Positions 25,192 through 32,395 of a DNA stretch of 42,201 bases are shown piece by piece. The translations under genes were made by a program, and so were the position numbers. The notes beneath the pieces were generated by a model that had not been told where the DNA came from, searched no databases, and saw nothing but the letters and a program-made list of their open reading frames with translations. Origin of the DNA: Nocardiopsis trehalosi NBRC 14201 (GTDB lineage Bacteria; Actinomycetota; Actinomycetes; Streptosporangiales; Streptosporangiaceae); assembly GCF_001552555.1 (NCBI RefSeq), contig NZ_BCRK01000031.1, forward strand, positions 1-42,201, written 5' to 3'. Every line of letters begins with the position of its first letter. Within the stretch, counting starts at the first letter, position 1.

Positions 25192-25222
25192 CGGATAGCG
25201 GTCACACCCTGACCGCTATCCG
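25192..25222. promoter_or_regulatory. 13-bp perfect inverted repeat, operator or recombinase core-like site
   Basis: CGGATAGCGGTCA (25192-25204) and TGACCGCTATCCG (25210-25222) with spacer CACCC. Read as 12-bp arms with a 7-bp spacer, it matches the geometry of tyrosine-recombinase core sites. As a 13-bp repeat it also looks like a TetR-type operator for the frame starting at 25256. The recombinase gene starts 405 bp away. Confidence 0.7.
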
Positions 25223-25255
25223 TGCGAACGTGGGCCTTGCCCGCACACCACCACT

Positions 25256-25528
25256 GTGAAGAACGAGACCACCGTGACCACCACCCCGGCCCCCGCCGCT
25301 CCCGTCACCCGAGCGGGCCGCGCCGCACGCACCACTGCGACCGCCGCAGCCCCGGCGACCCCGCGCACAGGGCCGCCCGAGCGAGCACGCCGCCTCCCCG
25401 CAGGTCGGCGGACCCCGGCCCACCGTCACCTCCACGTCCGACCCGCCCAGCGCTGCCACCGCTCCGGCGGACCGCCGCAGGAATGGCGCCCGATTTGGGG
25501 AGCACCGCCCGAACAGCGGGCGAACTGA
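25256..25528 (+). pseudogene. Possible 5' gene remnant, Thr/Ala/Pro-rich frame
   Basis: A GTG frame (VKNETTVTTTPAPAAPVTRAG...) of 90 codons with strong third-position G/C for the first ~25 codons, then decaying into Arg/His/Pro-rich sequence and a stop at 25526-25528. It lies 33 bp after the inverted repeat at 25192-25222. ACCACCGTGACC near its start resembles ACCACCGTCACC at the truncated winged-helix gene (26182-26193), so the two could be pieces of one rearranged locus. There is no ribosome-binding site. Low confidence. Confidence 0.25.
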
Positions 25529-26187
25529 CCACCCGGACCCCGGACCCCGGCGCCGCCGGGGGAGAGCCCAACCGGTGATCCCGGCCGCCCGCACGTCCCC
25601 ACGGTCACCACATCGGATGCGAGGCCGTCCCGCACGCCGGCACCGTGATCGAAATCCATCGACGGCCGCCACCCCGCCACCCGGCCCGCCCGCACCACCA
25701 GGACACCGAGAGGGCCGGTAGTACCGCCGCCGGGACGGCAACCGCCCCGGGAGCACCGCCCAGCAGCGGGCCAACGGCCACCGGGCCCACTCCGGCCACC
25801 CCGTCCGGACCGCCGCCCGCACCAAGGAGGCCACCGCCGCCCCGCCACGCCCACCGACGAAGTGCCTCGAACCCGAGACGCCGCGCCCACCCGCCGCACC
25901 GCCGAGGCCGCACCGCACGCCGACCCCGTGGTCGAGCACCATCAATGGCCGCCACCCCGCCACCCGGCACCGCCCACGCCACCAGGACACCGACCCCCGG
26001 CGGTGCCGGGGGAGAGGCCCGCCAGTGACCCGGCCGCCCCCGCTGCGACGCACATCGCACCCGGCGCCCCGCACCGCCCCACCGGGGCCGGCGGGGCGCC
26101 CGACCGCCGCCCCGCCGGTCGACTCCACCGACGGGCGCCGCTCCGCCACCGCCCGCACCACGAGGACCGAGAGGAACGCCCACCACC
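25490..26187. repeat. Imperfect direct-repeat array upstream of the truncated winged-helix gene
   Basis: A 22-bp identical word starts at 25664 and again at 25947 (period 283). Similarity extends on both sides from about 25619-25711 versus 25903-25992, and a partial third copy of the GCCCGCACCAC-AGGAC...GAGAGG end occurs at about 26150-26175. A second pair, GGAGCACCGCCC...AGCGGGC, recurs at about 25499 and 25750 (period 251). GCCGGGGGAGAG recurs at 25555 and 26005 (period 450). No intact gene; third-codon bias is weak in all frames. Confidence 0.7.
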
Positions 26188-27042
26188 GTCACCGCCGCCG
26201 ACGCCCTCGCCTGGCGCGCCCGCCACGCCCCCATGCTGCGCCAACGGGTCCTGGCCACCTACCGCAGCGACCTCCAGGGCGTCGACCTCGAAGAGCTCGC
26301 CGCCGCCGGCCGCGCCGTCCTGGCCGACGGGCAACCCCGTTCGATGGGCGACCTCGCGCGCGCCCTCGCCCACCGCTGGCCCGACCCCGGGCACCGGCCC
26401 CTGGGGGAGATGCTCGTCGCCGCCCTCATCCCCACGGTCCAGCTGCCGCCGCGCGGCCTGTGGCGCACCCGCGCCGGGGTGCGCAACGCCCCCTACACCC
26501 ACTGGCTGGGCCGCGACCCCGACCCCGTCCCCGCCGACGCCGCCGATCCCGTGGGCCAGGCTCTGGTGCGCCGCTACCTGGCCGCGTTCGGTCCTGCCGC
26601 GACCGCCGACGTGCGCGCCTGGTCCGGTCTGGCCGGGCTGCCCGCGGCGGTCGCCGCCCTGCGCGGCGAACTGGTCTCCTTCCGCGACGAGCGCGGCCGC
26701 GAACTCCTCGACCTGCCGGACGCGCCGCGCCCCGACCCCGACACCCCCGCCCCGGTGCGGTTCCTGCCCGCCTTCGACAACACGGTCCTCGGCTACCACG
26801 ACCGCACCCGCGTCATCGACGACGCCCACCGCGGACTGTCGGTCGCCGGTGCCCGCGTCGTCCTGGTCGACGGGCGGGTGGCGGCGACCTGGACCGTCGA
26901 GGACGGGACCGTCGCCGTGACCCCGCTGTACCGGCTCTCCCGGGCCGACCGCGACGCCGCCGCCGAGGAGGGGCGGGCGCTGGCGGTGTTCCTCTCCGAC
27001 GGCGACAGCGACCGCGTCACCGTCGCCGCGTCCCCCGCCTGA
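26188..27042 (+). pseudogene. N-terminally truncated winged-helix DNA-binding domain protein (HTH_42 / DUF1006)
   Basis: Similarity begins at VTAADALAWRARHAPMLRQR (26188), the point that lies ~100 residues inside normal family members, and then continues to the end: LPPRGLWRTRAG, YLAAFGPAATADVRAWSGL, LLDLPDAPRPDPDTPAPVRF, LPAFDNTVLGYHDRTRVI. No ATG, GTG or TTG exists in frame between the upstream stop at 26026-26028 and ATG 26233, and that ATG has no ribosome-binding site. The missing N-terminal part is replaced by the direct-repeat array. Homologues are ~370 residues and bind or unhook cross-linked DNA (AlkZ/YcaQ-related) or act as regulators. It is probably non-functional. Confidence 0.75.
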
Positions 27043-27051
27043 CGGGCGCAC

Positions 27052-27077
27052 CCCCGGCGGCGGGCCCGCCGCCGGGG
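27052..27077. terminator. 26-bp perfect palindrome between convergent genes
   Basis: Perfectly self-complementary G/C-only palindrome centred on GGGCCC, 10 bp after the winged-helix stop and 11 bp before the minus-strand membrane-protein stop; well placed as a bidirectional terminator. Confidence 0.75.
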
Positions 27078-27087
27078 AAACCGGTGC

Positions 27088-28356
27088 TCAGGGGATGCGG
27101 CGCGCCGCCCACAGCGACACCGCGTGCAGCGGCTGCTCCAGCGGGCCGCGCCGCCCGGTCCACCGCCACACGGCCGCCCCGGCCAGCGAGCCCACCAGCA
27201 CCACCGGCCCCAGTACCGGGTCCAGCAGCGCCCCCCAGGGGCGCTCGGCCACCCAGATCAGCAGCACGTGCGCCACATAGGCGGTCAGCGCCAGCGCCCC
27301 CACCGCGGCCACCGGGTACAGCACCCACCGCAGCCACTCGCCCACCAGCAGGCACCCCCCGAGCACGGCCGCCGCCGCGCCGCCCGCCGCGAACACCTCC
27401 AGCGGGGTCCCGCTGTGGGGGGCGTCGGACAGCAGCCACACCCAGTCGTGGACCGGCACGGTGCCGGGGAACCCGTCGGCCAGCGCGGTGGCCGCGTCGG
27501 GCGGCGCCCCGTGGTCGGCCACGGCGGCGGGGGTGAACGACGCCTCCAGGCGGGCCCGTCCGCCCAGCGGGCCCAGCGCCACCCATGAGGCGGTGTGGGC
27601 GAGCGCGGCGGTCGCCGCCCCGGCGCCGACCAGGGTCCACCGCACCCGGGTCGAGCGCAGGTCGAGCCGGCCGATGGCCAGTCCGGCCAGGACGAACGGC
27701 ATCCAGGTCAGGGCCGGGTAGGCGCCGGTGAGCAGGAGGTCGATGAGGCCTTCGCCGGCCAGGGCCTCCAACGGGTCGTAGGTGTTGACGGCGGTGAACG
27801 GGGCGCGCAGGGGGCCGTCGGCGGCGGCCGCCCGCACGTGGAAGGACACGATGGGGCCGACGACGGCCAGCGCGGCGGCGGCGCCGGCGACGATGGTCCA
27901 CCGCTCGTGCAGGAAGGGGGCGGTGAGCAGGAAGAACACGGCGTAGTAGGCGAGGATGACGGCGACGGGGGTGCCCAGGAGGGTGAGTGCGGTGCCCAGG
28001 GGGAGCATGAGCAGGCCGCGGATCACCACGCGCCACAGCGCCACGCCCATGGCCGGCCCGGTGGCGGGGGTGCGGCCGCCGGACAGCAGGGCCGCCGACA
28101 CCCCGGCGAGCAGGGCGAACAGGGCGGCGGAGCGCCCGGCGGCGACCGGTTGCAGGGCGTTGGTGCCGTCGGCGAGGGTCCAGCCGATGCCGAGGTGGAC
28201 GACGAACATGCCCAGGACGGCCAGGCCGCGGGCCAGGTCGATGCCGATGAGGCGGCCGGTTGCTGGGGATCGGCGCGGCGGCCGGCGGTGGGCGGGCGCC
28301 GTTGCGGCGGGTGCGGCGTCGGGGAGGGGGGCGGGGGAGCCGGGAGTGTGCGACAC
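27088..28356 (-). CDS. DUF418/DUF1624-like multi-span membrane protein
   Basis: 422 residues from GTG 28356 (VSHTPGSPAPLPDAAP); the open frame continues upstream through the dif-like site without similarity. The start of the folded part, GRLIGIDLARGLAVLGMFVVHLG, is the R-x-x-x-x-D-x-x-R-G-x-A-x-x-G-M motif of DUF1624/heparan-alpha-glucosaminide N-acetyltransferase-like proteins. The C-terminal EWLRWVLYPVAAVGALALTAYVAHVLL is DUF418-like. About ten membrane segments. Proteins of this type are thought to acylate extracytoplasmic sugars or act as transporters, without firm substrate assignments. Stop precedes the 26-bp palindrome. Confidence 0.88.
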   Translation of the reverse strand: MSHTPGSPAPLPDAAPAATAPAHRRPPRRSPATGRLIGIDLARGLAVLGMFVVHLGIGWTLADGTNALQPVAAGRSAALFALLAGVSAALLSGGRTPATGPAMGVALWRVVIRGLLMLPLGTALTLLGTPVAVILAYYAVFFLLTAPFLHERWTIVAGAAAALAVVGPIVSFHVRAAAADGPLRAPFTAVNTYDPLEALAGEGLIDLLLTGAYPALTWMPFVLAGLAIGRLDLRSTRVRWTLVGAGAATAALAHTASWVALGPLGGRARLEASFTPAAVADHGAPPDAATALADGFPGTVPVHDWVWLLSDAPHSGTPLEVFAAGGAAAAVLGGCLLVGEWLRWVLYPVAAVGALALTAYVAHVLLIWVAERPWGALLDPVLGPVVLVGSLAGAAVWRWTGRRGPLEQPLHAVSLWAARRIP

Positions 28357-28571
28357 GCATCGAGCATTCCCCGGCGGGCGGCGCCGGGGGGCGGTTTGCG
28401 GGGGAGAGGGGCGCCGGGTGACCGGTTGTGGCCGTACGGCGCGCGGCCGCGGCCGGGGTGGCAACGGTGGTGCGGGGTCGCGCGTCGGGGGCGGGCAGCG
28501 GCGGTCGGCCGGGGGTGGTGGGTGGAGGCGGGTTCTCGGCCGGGCGCACTGATTGTCCGCTACTCCCCCGA

Positions 28572-28599
28572 ATGATGCATAACGCACTTTATGCATCAA
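28572..28599. other. Second dif-like (Xer-type) 28-bp site, highly symmetric
   Basis: Arms ATGATGCATAA (28572-28582) and TTATGCATCAA (28589-28599) are inverted repeats matching in 10 of 11 positions around a six-base centre CGCACT. This is the 11-6-11 geometry of dif, and ATAA...TTAT at the arm edges is shared with the site at 29368. Within the central 14 bases, 12 match between the two sites. Alternatively an operator for the membrane-protein gene 216 bp downstream on the minus strand. Confidence 0.45.
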
Positions 28600-28717
28600 A
28601 TATCCGGTTCGCTGGGCGAGGGGGCGGCCAGGGGGACCGGCGGCGGCCGGGGCGGCGAGGGTGGCCATCCGGGTCGGCGCGGCCGGGGGCAGGCGGGAGG
28701 CCGTCGGCCCGGATGGC

Positions 28718-28912
28718 CTACCGGGCCGTCGGCCATCCGGAGGCCCCAGGCGCGGGCGCGAACGTGGCCCTGCGGTCCCGCTCGGGCGTCGGCACGGCCG
28801 CCGTCCCGGCGGTGAGTGCGCATACGCGCACGTCGAAGCCCTCCGGTGCGGCGAGGCGACGGAGTCCGGCAGCGGCCCAGGGGGAACCCCTTGTTCCAGT
28901 CAACCCGATCAT
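28718..28912 (-). pseudogene. Fragment resembling the N-terminus of a UbiX-type flavoprotein
   Basis: From ATG 28912 the frame reads MIGLTGTRGSPWAAAGLRRLAAPEGF, similar to the G-x-T-G-A-S/T-G nucleotide-binding start of UbiX/flavin prenyltransferase proteins. It loses similarity after about 40 residues and stops at 28718, whereas intact UbiX is ~190-200 residues. Probably a relic; chance resemblance is possible. Confidence 0.25.
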
Positions 28913-29367
28913 GAGCCGCCCCGGTCGGGCGTCCGATGGATCTGTGGACGACGCCGGGAAAGCCACGTACGACGGGGGCGTCTGCGTCTACTCACGCAAA
29001 GTCCCCGCTGCTCCGCACCCCGGCCCGAGTCGATGTCTGCACGGCTCCATCCGTTGGCCCGCGCCCAGAGCAGGAGCATCCGATCCTGGATGAACCGGCT
29101 GTTCTCGCCGGAAGACAGGCACCCGTCTGTGGGCGGTGCCGGAATCCGGGTTCGGCCTGCGGGGTCCGGTCCGGCTAAGCCGGTGCTGACCGCCGTTGCG
29201 TGGTGTGCGGACGCCCGGCGCCCGTCGTCCACCGCTCGGCCCTGGCGCGGCCGCCCGGCGGTCGGTTGCTCTGGGCGGGCGCTGCAGGGGCGCGGGCGGT
29301 GTGTGTCGACGGGCTGGGCGGCCGGGTGGGTGGCCACCGCAAACCCCTTCTGTCGCGGATCTGGCGG

Positions 29368-29395
29368 TATGCCGATAATGCACATTATGTAAAGT
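29368..29395. other. dif: Candidate chromosomal dif site (XerCD recombination, chromosome dimer resolution)
   Basis: XerC-side arm TATGCCGATAA (29368-29378), centre TGCACA (29379-29384), XerD-side arm TTATGTAAAGT (29385-29395). As I remember the published actinobacterial dif consensus (TTSRCCGATAAT followed by VNACATTATGTCAAGT), 25 of 28 positions fit, including CCGATAAT and ACATTATGT. The XerD arm differs by one base from the B. subtilis arm TTATGTAAACT. Its location in a gene-free, lower-G+C pocket fits a terminus site. It would be acted on by XerC/XerD with FtsK at division. Confidence 0.75.
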
Positions 29396-29674
29396 TGGGC
29401 GTTTCTTGACCCTTCCCCGCCGTGTCGCACTGGACCTCTGACCGTGCGGTTCGCTCCGCGCCGCGCCTCGGCGTCCCGGTCCGGGCGCCGACCGCCGGTG
29501 AGCGTGCCGCGTGCGGCTGCGGATCCGGCGCCCGCCGCACCGGCCCGGAGTGGCACGCGTACGACGCGGTTTCGCTGTGGTGTCCGGCGGTCCGCGTCCC
29601 ACCCCGGCACGCGGGCGGATCAGCGGGTCACCGGCATCGCGCCCGGCCCCACCGGGCGCTTCGACGGCAGGCGG

Positions 29675-29698
29675 CACCGGTGCACCGGTGCACCGGTG
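29675..29698. repeat. Three exact tandem copies of the palindrome CACCGGTG
   Basis: CACCGGTG at 29675-29682, 29683-29690 and 29691-29698. Each unit is its own reverse complement, so this is three contiguous half-turn palindromes, possibly a cooperative binding site. Confidence 0.85.
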
Positions 29699-29895
29699 TG
29701 GCGACACCGTTGCGCGACTCCCCCGGCCCCGGCGCGGCGCCGCCGCACCGCAGGTGGTCGTCACCCCGGGGGAATCGATCGTCACCGTCCGTGATGGCCC
29801 GTGCTTGTTGTACCCCCCTCCCCCGCGTCCCGCTCTCGGCGCCGGGGGTGCCAGGTGGGCCGATGATCAGGGGTTCTGCGGAAGTGCGGGCGGTG

Positions 29896-30717
29896 TCAGC
29901 GGGACAGGAAGTCGGTGAGTAGGGCGGTGAGGCGGGCCGGGGCGTCGTGCTGGACGAGGTGGCCGGCGCCGTCGATCCAGTGGAGGTGGGCGCCGGGGAT
30001 GGCGGCGGCGAGGCGGCGGGCGTGGTCGGGGGGCAGCCAGGTGTCGTCGCGGCCCCAGGCGATGAGGACGGGCAGGTCGAGGTCGGCGTAGCGGTCCTCG
30101 ATCTCGTGGGTGTGCTCCTGGTCGGCCTGGGCGATCTGGCGGTAGAAGGCGGCCTGGCCGTCGGGGCCGCGCCAGGGGGCGGTGAGGTCGTCGAGGAGGT
30201 CGGCGCGGGGCGGGGTGCGGGTGGCGGTGGTGATGTAGGCGCGGACGAGGGCGTCGTGGAGGTGGGCGGGCAGGGCGGTGAAGACGTCGGCGTGGTCGTG
30301 GACGAGGCGGAAGAAGTCGCTGCCCCAGGGGCGCAGGGCGACGGCGTCGATGAGGGCGAGGCGGCGGTAGGCGATGCCGTCGAGGAGGTGGGTGCGCAGG
30401 GCGACGGCGCCGCCGAAGTCGTGGGCGATGACGGTGGGGTGGTCGAGGTCCCAGTGGCGCAGCAGGGTGGTGAAGGCGCGCTGCTGGGCGGCGAGGGAGA
30501 CGTCTTGGCCGGGGTGGCGGGCGGAGGTGCCGTAGCCGGGCATGTCCCACAGGTAGACGGTGTGGTGGGCGGCGAGGGCGGTGGCGGTGTCGTGCCAGAC
30601 GCGGGAGGAGAAGGGGGTGCCGTGCAGGAGGACGACGGGGTCGCCGGTGCCGTGGGCGGTCCAGCGGGCGGTGCCGCTGGGGGTGTCGGTGTGGTGGTCG
30701 AGGTTCCAGGTGGTCAT
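29896..30717 (-). CDS. Alpha/beta hydrolase with Asp nucleophile (haloalkane dehalogenase/epoxide hydrolase-like)
   Basis: 273 residues. The oxyanion motif is VVLLHGTPFSSRVW and the nucleophile elbow is VIAHDFGGAVAL, with Asp100 where lipases have Ser. This points to haloalkane dehalogenases, fluoroacetate dehalogenases and epoxide hydrolases, which form an ester intermediate on Asp. Acid and base are in LIAWGRDDTWLP and DGAGHLVQHDAP. It lies divergent from a CGNR-type regulator with four GTTACC/GGTAAC half-sites in the 96-bp gap, so it is probably repressed or activated by that regulator. Physiological substrate unknown. Confidence 0.91.
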   Translation of the reverse strand: MTTWNLDHHTDTPSGTARWTAHGTGDPVVLLHGTPFSSRVWHDTATALAAHHTVYLWDMPGYGTSARHPGQDVSLAAQQRAFTTLLRHWDLDHPTVIAHDFGGAVALRTHLLDGIAYRRLALIDAVALRPWGSDFFRLVHDHADVFTALPAHLHDALVRAYITTATRTPPRADLLDDLTAPWRGPDGQAAFYRQIAQADQEHTHEIEDRYADLDLPVLIAWGRDDTWLPPDHARRLAAAIPGAHLHWIDGAGHLVQHDAPARLTALLTDFLSR

Positions 30718-30740
30718 GGTGTTCCCTACCGTGGTGTCGT

Positions 30741-30804
30741 GTTACCGGTTGGCAGTCGTTGCCGGTAACGCGGACGTTACCACTCGACCGGCCATGGGGG
30801 TAAC
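30741..30804. promoter_or_regulatory. Array of four GTTACC/GGTAAC operator half-sites
   Basis: GTTACCGG (30741-30748), CCGGTAAC (30762-30769), CGTTACC (30775-30781) and GGTAAC (30799-30804). The middle pair forms a perfect palindrome GGTAACG-CGGA-CGTTACC (30764-30781). It sits between the divergent hydrolase and CGNR-regulator starts. Confidence 0.82.
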
Positions 30805-30813
30805 ATCGGCGCC

Positions 30814-31371
30814 ATGGCGTACGAACGGCGGGCGGCCCCGGGGGCCCTGGAGCGCGTGGAGGCCTTCGGCAACTCCGCGCGCCTGCTCTACGGCGAGGAC
30901 GCGTGGGCCGACCTGGCCGGGGCGCGGGCGTGGCTGGGCGGGCACGGCTGGGAGCGGGCCGCGCGCGCGGCGGGCGAGGCCGACCGCGCCGCTCTCGTGG
31001 CGGTGCGCGAGGCGCTGCGCGCCCACCTGGCCGGGACGGCCGCCGCCGATGACCGCGCGGTCCTGGACGGCTGGGCGGGGCGGGTCCTGGCCCCGCCCCG
31101 CTGGTCCGCCGAGGGGCGGCCGGTGCTGCCCGTGGCCGCCGCGTCCCCGGTGGAGGAGGTCGTCGGCGAGGTGCTGGGGGCGCTGCTGACCGAGGAGCTG
31201 GCGGGCGGCCGGGCGCGGTTGAAGGCGTGCCGGCTGCCCGAGTGCCGGTGGCTGTTCTACGACCGCTCCCCCGCCGCCAACAGCGTGTGGTGCAGCATGG
31301 AGATCTGCGGCGCCCGGCACAAGATGCGCTCCTACCGCACCCGCCGCGCCGCCCCGACGCGCGGGACGTGA
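30814..31371 (+). CDS. CGNR zinc-finger protein (ABATE domain), probable regulator
   Basis: 185 residues. The N-terminal ~130 residues form an ABATE-like helical domain (ALERVEAFGNSARLLYGED, ALVAVREALRAHLAG). The C-terminal zinc finger has Cys139, Cys144, Cys160 and Cys165 in KACRLPECRWLFYDRSP and CSMEICGARHKMRSYR. The eponymous C-G-N-R tetrad is C-G-A-R here, one residue off the norm, while the rest of the finger is intact. CGNR proteins are presumed stress- or metabolite-responsive transcription factors. The divergent hydrolase and the half-site array next door suggest its target. Its stop overlaps the next gene's GTG. Confidence 0.9.
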   Translation: MAYERRAAPGALERVEAFGNSARLLYGEDAWADLAGARAWLGGHGWERAARAAGEADRAALVAVREALRAHLAGTAAADDRAVLDGWAGRVLAPPRWSAEGRPVLPVAAASPVEEVVGEVLGALLTEELAGGRARLKACRLPECRWLFYDRSPAANSVWCSMEICGARHKMRSYRTRRAAPTRGT

Positions 31372-31997
31372 GCGCGGCGCGGGAGCCGTTCGGGCGGTGG
31401 TCGGCCGCCCCGCTCGCCGAGGTCGCCCGGCTGTTCTCCGGCGCCGACCGCCCCTGGTGGGTGGCCGGGGGGCACGCCGTGGAACTGGCGGTGGGGCGCC
31501 GTCTGCGCGAGCACGGCGACATCGACGTGCTGGTGCTGCGCCGCGACCAGGCGCTGGTGCAGCGGGTGCTGTCGGGGTGGGAGTGGTGGGCGGCCGACCC
31601 GCCGGGGCGGCTGCGCCCGTGGCGGGTGGGCGAGGAGCTGCCGGCCGGGGTGCACGACGTGTGGTGCCGCCCCGGTGCGGACGCCCCCTGGCGCGTGCAG
31701 GTGATGTTGGACGAGGCGGCGGGCGGGGAGTGGGTGTCGCGGCGCGACGCCCGCGTGCGCCTCCCGGTCGGTGAATTGGGTGCGGTCTCGGCGCGGGGCG
31801 TGCCCTACGTGGTGCCGCGGGTGCAGCTCTACTACAAGGCGTGGTCGCCGCGTCCGCGCGACGAGGTGGACTTCACCGCGGCGCTGCCCGTGCCGGCGCC
31901 GTCCGCCCGGGGGTGGCCGGCCGACGCGATCGAGCTGACCTGCGGCCCGCACCCGTGGACACCGCGCCTGCGCGGCGCCGGTACCCGGCGCGGCTGA
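31368..31997 (+). CDS. Nucleotidyltransferase related to aminoglycoside 2''-adenylyltransferases
   Basis: 209 residues from GTG 31368, overlapping the regulator's stop as GTGA, so the two are translationally coupled. The nucleotidyltransferase signature is WWVAGGHAVELAVGRRLREHGDIDVLVLRR, with G34-G35 and the metal-binding pair Asp51/Asp53. This is the same arrangement as G-G-W-A...H-D-D-I-D in ANT(2'')-type proteins. Later YVVPRVQLYYKAWSPRPRDEVDF holds the K and D expected of this family. It may adenylylate a small molecule; whether it gives drug resistance cannot be told from sequence. Confidence 0.85.
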   Translation: MSAAREPFGRWSAAPLAEVARLFSGADRPWWVAGGHAVELAVGRRLREHGDIDVLVLRRDQALVQRVLSGWEWWAADPPGRLRPWRVGEELPAGVHDVWCRPGADAPWRVQVMLDEAAGGEWVSRRDARVRLPVGELGAVSARGVPYVVPRVQLYYKAWSPRPRDEVDFTAALPVPAPSARGWPADAIELTCGPHPWTPRLRGAGTRRG

Positions 31998-32395
31998 CGG
32001 CGGCCGGTCCCCGCGCGCCCGTGGCGGCGCGGGTGCGCCGGGGCCGGTCCGGTGCGCGGTTCAGCGGTATCGAGGCTTGCGGCGCTACCGGGAGGGCCTG
32101 GAGGAGCGCTGCGCGGAGTCCCCGGTGATGACGGTGCTGCACTAGGCGGGCTCCTATGACCCCCGATGACGGCGCACGGCCGACCGGTGCGCACCCGCCG
32201 GACGGTGCTCGGTTCCGCGCCCCCGACCCCGACCATCCGCGGGTGGCGGTCATCTCGGCAGCACCCGCCCGGAACGCGAGGCCGACGCCGTGGCAGTCCC
32301 GGCGGCCGCTCCGGCGGGGTGGGGCCCGCAAAAACCAGCACGGGTGCTTGTTTCGGGGGGGCGGGGGTGCCAGGGTGGGGCCAGGAGGTGCCGTT
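31998..32395. other. Intergenic region with a 3' gene remnant
   Basis: About 398 bp. A G/C hairpin follows the upstream stop (CCCGCGCGCCC/GGCGCGGGTGCG region near 32010-32035). A plus-strand frame ending at 32144 reads [19 protein letters not shown] and then stops, like the C-terminus of a lost gene, but no family was recognised. The ribosome-binding site AGGAGG for the next gene is at about 32383. Confidence 0.35.

Larger units (their letters stand above)
24788..25255. other. Inverted-repeat-rich region upstream of the recombinase gene
   Basis: No gene. The region is crowded with perfect inverted repeats: GCCGCGCC/GGCGCGGC (24946-24967, six-base loop), CCCTC-CGC-GAGGG (24988-25000), the nested element at 25081-25140 and the 13-bp repeat at 25192-25222. 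It includes the recombinase promoter and could include its binding or attachment sites. Confidence 0.6.
28357..29895. other. 1.5-kb region without an intact gene, containing dif-like sites
   Basis: Local drops in G+C surround two dif-like sites (28572-28599 and 29368-29395). Short protein-like fragments occur only on the minus strand: a UbiX-like start at 28912, and SGENSRFIQDRMLLLWARAN near 29020-29120 in a different frame. A triple palindrome lies at 29675-29698. No frame shows sustained codon bias. Confidence 0.6.

Noticed and set aside
25202-26161. A 319-codon minus-strand open frame over the repeat array
   Set aside because: Gly/Arg-rich, no motifs, internal repeats follow the DNA repeats and there is no third-position bias.
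25490-26187. CRISPR array or attC-type integron cassette array
   Set aside because: The repeats are long, imperfect, irregularly spaced (251, 283, 450 bp) and there are no short identical repeats with unique spacers, no cas genes and no cassette ORFs.
28988-29785. Minus-strand open frame of 265 codons across the dif-like site
   Set aside because: Arg/Pro/Gly-rich composition with no domain, weak codon bias, and it would run through the dif-like sequence.
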